NCBI GenBank assembly: GCA_028276315.1
Contig: JAPYWP010000035.1
Span: 1 to 6,678, forward strand
Direction of reading: 5' to 3'
DNA length: 6,678 nucleotides
From: Minisyncoccota bacterium
Lineage (GTDB): Bacteria; Patescibacteriota; Minisyncoccia; UBA6257; HR35
The notes beneath the pieces were generated by a model, which made no database searches, had not been told where the DNA came from, and was given only the letters and a program-made list of their open reading frames with translations. Positions 4,874 to 6,678 of the stretch are shown piece after piece. The position numbers and the translations under genes were made by a program. The stretch's first letter is position 1. The number at the start of each line of letters is the position of its first letter.

Positions 4874-6678
4874 TTATAATTTTATGTTTTTCAAACTTAA
4901 AGCATTAATAGCGACAATGATTGTGGAAAGGGACATAAAAATTGCTCCTATAGCTGGATAAAGTAAAATTCCTTTAAAAGCTAAAATTCCAGCAGCTAAA
5001 GGAATGGCAAAAATATTATAACCGCTTGCCCAAAAAAGATTTTCTATCATTTTTCTATAAGTTGCTCTTGAAAGTTTGATTAAACTGACAATATCTCTTG
5101 GATCATTTCTTACTAAAATAATTCCTGCTGATTCAATAGCCACATTTGTTCCTGCACCAATAGCAACTCCTACATCTGCTTGCATAAGAGCCGGAGCATC
5201 ATTAATACCATCGCCAACAAACATTACTTTCAAATTTCTTTTTTGAAGTTCTTTTACCTTTTCAAGCTTTTCTTGGGACAAAACTTCAGCAAAATATTCA
5301 TCAATACCAAGTTCTTTTGCAACTTTTTCAGCAACTTCTTTTTTATCTCCAGTAATCATAGCTGTTTTTACTCCTAATTTATGAAGCTCTTTTACAGCAG
5401 AAAAAGATTCTTCTCTAATTTCATCTTCTAAAATTATGGCTCCAAGAATATTTTTATTTTCATCAACTAAATATGTGGTTGTTCCAATAGTTTCAATTTT
5501 TGGCGGATTTAAATTAAGGCTTTTTAAAAGATTTTCTCCTCCAAGATAATAAATTTTATTATTGATTTTTCCTTTTACTCCCATGCCGGGTAAATTTTCA
5601 AAATCTTCAACTTTCAAAATTTCAACTTTTTCTTCTTTAGCTTTTTCTAAAATTCCTTGCGAAATAAAATGCTGAGAAAATTGATTTAATGAAGCAGCAA
5701 TCTGTAATACGGATTTATGCGGATTAGAAACGGATTCTTGCGGATTTACGGATGTATGCGGATCATAAACGGATTTATATGGATTCTTATTTATTTTATA
5801 TCCGGATTGATCCGTTCCGGATCCGTGTTCATCCGCTATTGTTGATCCGAATTTATCCGCTTTTAATCCGAATTGATCCGTTGTTGTTGATCCGTTATCA
5901 TCCGTTTCGAATCCGTTCTTATCCGTTTTTAATCCTTTTCTATCCGTTTCGAATCCGAATTGGTCCGTTGTTAAAATCTCTTTCACCTTAAACCTCCCGC
6001 TTGTTAATGTTCCTGTTTTATCAAATAAGACAATGTCAATTTTTCTTGAAAGTTCAAGTTGTAATCTATTTCTAATTAAAAAGCCATGATGAACTGCTAA
6101 ACTTGTTGAAATAGCAACAACTAAAGGTACCGCCAGTCCCAAAGCATGGGGACAAGCAATAACTAAAACTGTGACTAATCTTTCCAGAGCAAAAGAAATA
6201 TCTTTTTGAAGTATAAGCCATAGGATAAAACTTAAAGAACCAACAAAAATAGCTATAAAAGTTAAATATTTAGCAAAAATGTCTGCTAAAACTTGGAGCT
6301 TTGATTTTGATTTTTGTGCTTCTAAAATTAATCTTTTTATTCCTGCTAAAAAAGTTTCTTCACCGATTTTTGTTACTTTTATCTTTAAAATACCATCACC
6401 ATTAATTGTTCCAGCAATAACTTCTGAGCCTGGTTCTTTTAAAACTGGTCTACTTTCACCAGTTATCATACTTTCATTAACTTCAGATTTTCCTTCAATC
6501 ACTATGCCATCAGCAGGAATTTTTCCCCCAGGGCGTACTAAAACAATGTCATCGATTTTAAGTTCATTCAGTGGTATAAATTTTATTTTATGTTCGTGTT
6601 GGTTCGTTTCAGTTTCGTGCTGTTTCGTGTTAATAATTTCCGCTTGATCTGGTAACAATTTTTCAATTTCTTTTAAAG
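4874..6678 (-). CDS. copB: P1B-type heavy-metal ATPase, CPH (CopB-like) class, N-terminus beyond right edge
   Basis: A copper-type efflux pump in the cytoplasmic membrane, driven by ATP. Numbering from the TTG codon at 6658, which is internal: the frame stays open to 6678 as LKEIEKL before LPDQAEI. Seen in order: actuator domain with TGES (66-69); helices about 131-150 and 158-182, the latter with the metal site CPH (169-171); phosphorylation motif DKTGT (213-217, Asp213); nucleotide domain with SQHF (328-331) and GMG (358-360); TGD (436-438); GDGINDAP (482-489); and final helices with GYN (546-548) and MSLST (575-579). CPH with GYN and MS-x-ST is the P1B-3 signature. Two non-native stretches are in frame: residues about 11-22 (TTCGT repeats) and 231-316 (86 residues from CGGAT repeats) between the phosphorylation and nucleotide domains. 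The usual HP dipeptide is HF. The N-terminal helices and any metal-binding domain are not visible. First visible gene of the metal operon. Confidence 0.93.
   Translation of the reverse strand, partial: LKEIEKLLPDQAEIINTKQHETETNQHEHKIKFIPLNELKIDDIVLVRPGGKIPADGIVIEGKSEVNESMITGESRPVLKEPGSEVIAGTINGDGILKIKVTKIGEETFLAGIKRLILEAQKSKSKLQVLADIFAKYLTFIAIFVGSLSFILWLILQKDISFALERLVTVLVIACPHALGLAVPLVVAISTSLAVHHGFLIRNRLQLELSRKIDIVLFDKTGTLTSGRFKVKEILTTDQFGFETDRKGLKTDKNGFETDDNGSTTTDQFGLKADKFGSTIADEHGSGTDQSGYKINKNPYKSVYDPHTSVNPQESVSNPHKSVLQIAASLNQFSQHFISQGILEKAKEEKVEILKVEDFENLPGMGVKGKINNKIYYLGGENLLKSLNLNPPKIETIGTTTYLVDENKNILGAIILEDEIREESFSAVKELHKLGVKTAMITGDKKEVAEKVAKELGIDEYFAEVLSQEKLEKVKELQKRNLKVMFVGDGINDAPALMQADVGVAIGAGTNVAIESAGIILVRNDPRDIVSLIKLSRATYRKMIENLFWASGYNIFAIPLAAGILAFKGILLYPAIGAIFMSLSTIIVAINALSLKNIKL
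5710..5967. repeat. Array of six CGGAT/ATCCG tetrads inside the ATPase gene
   Basis: Two forward tetrads (5710-5745, 5749-5784) face four reverse ones (5800-5835, 5845-5880, 5890-5925, 5932-5967). Every tetrad is 36 nt with units spaced 10-11-10. Linkers are 3, 15 (AT-rich loop), 9, 9 and 6 nt, all multiples of three, so the 258-nt block is exactly 86 codons and stays in frame. One unit is TGGAT (5780) and a few others vary by one base. On the protein side it gives seven-residue repeats: TD-x-x-G-x-x from the reverse tetrads and NP-x-x-SV-x from the forward ones. Confidence 0.95.
6593..6628. repeat. TTCGT (ACGAA) tetrad inside the ATPase actuator domain
   Basis: Four TTCGT units start at 6593, 6603, 6614 and 6624, spacing 10-11-10 and total 36 nt, the same geometry as the CGGAT tetrads but with a different core. 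On the coding strand they read ACGAA and give the peptide TKQHETETNQHEH, where related ATPases have a short loop before 'IPLNELKIDDIVLVRPG'. It is a single tetrad without an inverted partner. Confidence 0.8.

Noticed and set aside
5180..5377. Plus-strand 65-codon frame.
   Set aside because: It is antisense to the ATPase segment holding GDGINDAP and TGD; its Phe-rich composition is a strand artefact.
3259..5967. CRISPR array.
   Set aside because: Repeat units are pentamers 10-11 nt apart in inverted groups; there are no 24-40 nt identical repeats, no unique 30-nt spacers and no cas genes.
5752..5991. Plus-strand open frame of 79 codons across the repeat array (IRIDPL-like repeats).
   Set aside because: It is the reverse reading of the CGGAT array inside the ATPase gene, which has catalytic motifs on both sides in the opposite frame.
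6279..6647. Plus-strand open frame of 122 codons.
   Set aside because: It is antisense to the ATPase actuator domain, whose motifs (TGES) are unmistakable; no domain is seen in the plus frame.

Overview
The window is AT-rich, and all supported genes are on the minus strand. Short genes with 2-6 nt gaps or 4-nt ATGA overlaps, mostly weak Shine-Dalgarno sequences, TGA used as a stop, and several gene families I associate from memory with Patescibacteria (CPR, Parcubacteria-like) together suggest a candidate-phyla bacterium. This is inference; no rRNA or other phylogenetic marker is present.

Layout in the direction of transcription (right to left). (1) A heavy-metal block at 6678-2685: a CPH-type P1B ATPase open at the right edge (CopB-like), a CsoR/RcnR-family metal repressor, a membrane-anchored Met-rich and Cys-containing protein, and a Cys-rich membrane-anchored protein of unknown function whose frame is broken twice. 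Spacing is 2 nt, a 4-nt overlap and 3 nt, so these look like one operon whose promoter is off the window. The repressor probably senses the metal the ATPase exports, and the two Cys/Met-rich proteins may handle it at the cell surface. (2) A good sigma70-type promoter at 2622-2650 starts a second unit: panD (aspartate 1-decarboxylase) overlapping a GNAT acetyltransferase, then a 42-residue Cys-rich mini-protein, a four-helix membrane protein and a SIMPL-domain protein. (3) At the left edge is the start of an ArsR-like winged-helix regulator, preceded by a strong palindrome that could be its operator.

The most striking content is a repeat system laid over the metal block. Pentamers CGGAT (or ATCCG) occur in groups of four with spacing 10-11-10, giving 36-nt 'tetrads'. 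Tetrads of opposite orientation are paired around a 15-nt AT-rich loop, giving large imperfect hairpins. They lie inside genes: a 258-nt array (six tetrads, linkers all multiples of three) adds 86 residues to the ATPase in frame; a two-tetrad copy 88% identical to part of it lies in the broken Cys-rich gene, where loss of one C within a CGGAT unit creates the stop; and tetrads form and flank the N-terminus of the Met-rich protein. A tetrad with a different core (TTCGT) but the same 10-11-10 spacing lies in the ATPase actuator domain. I know of no published description of this spacing rule; novelty cannot be judged without a search.
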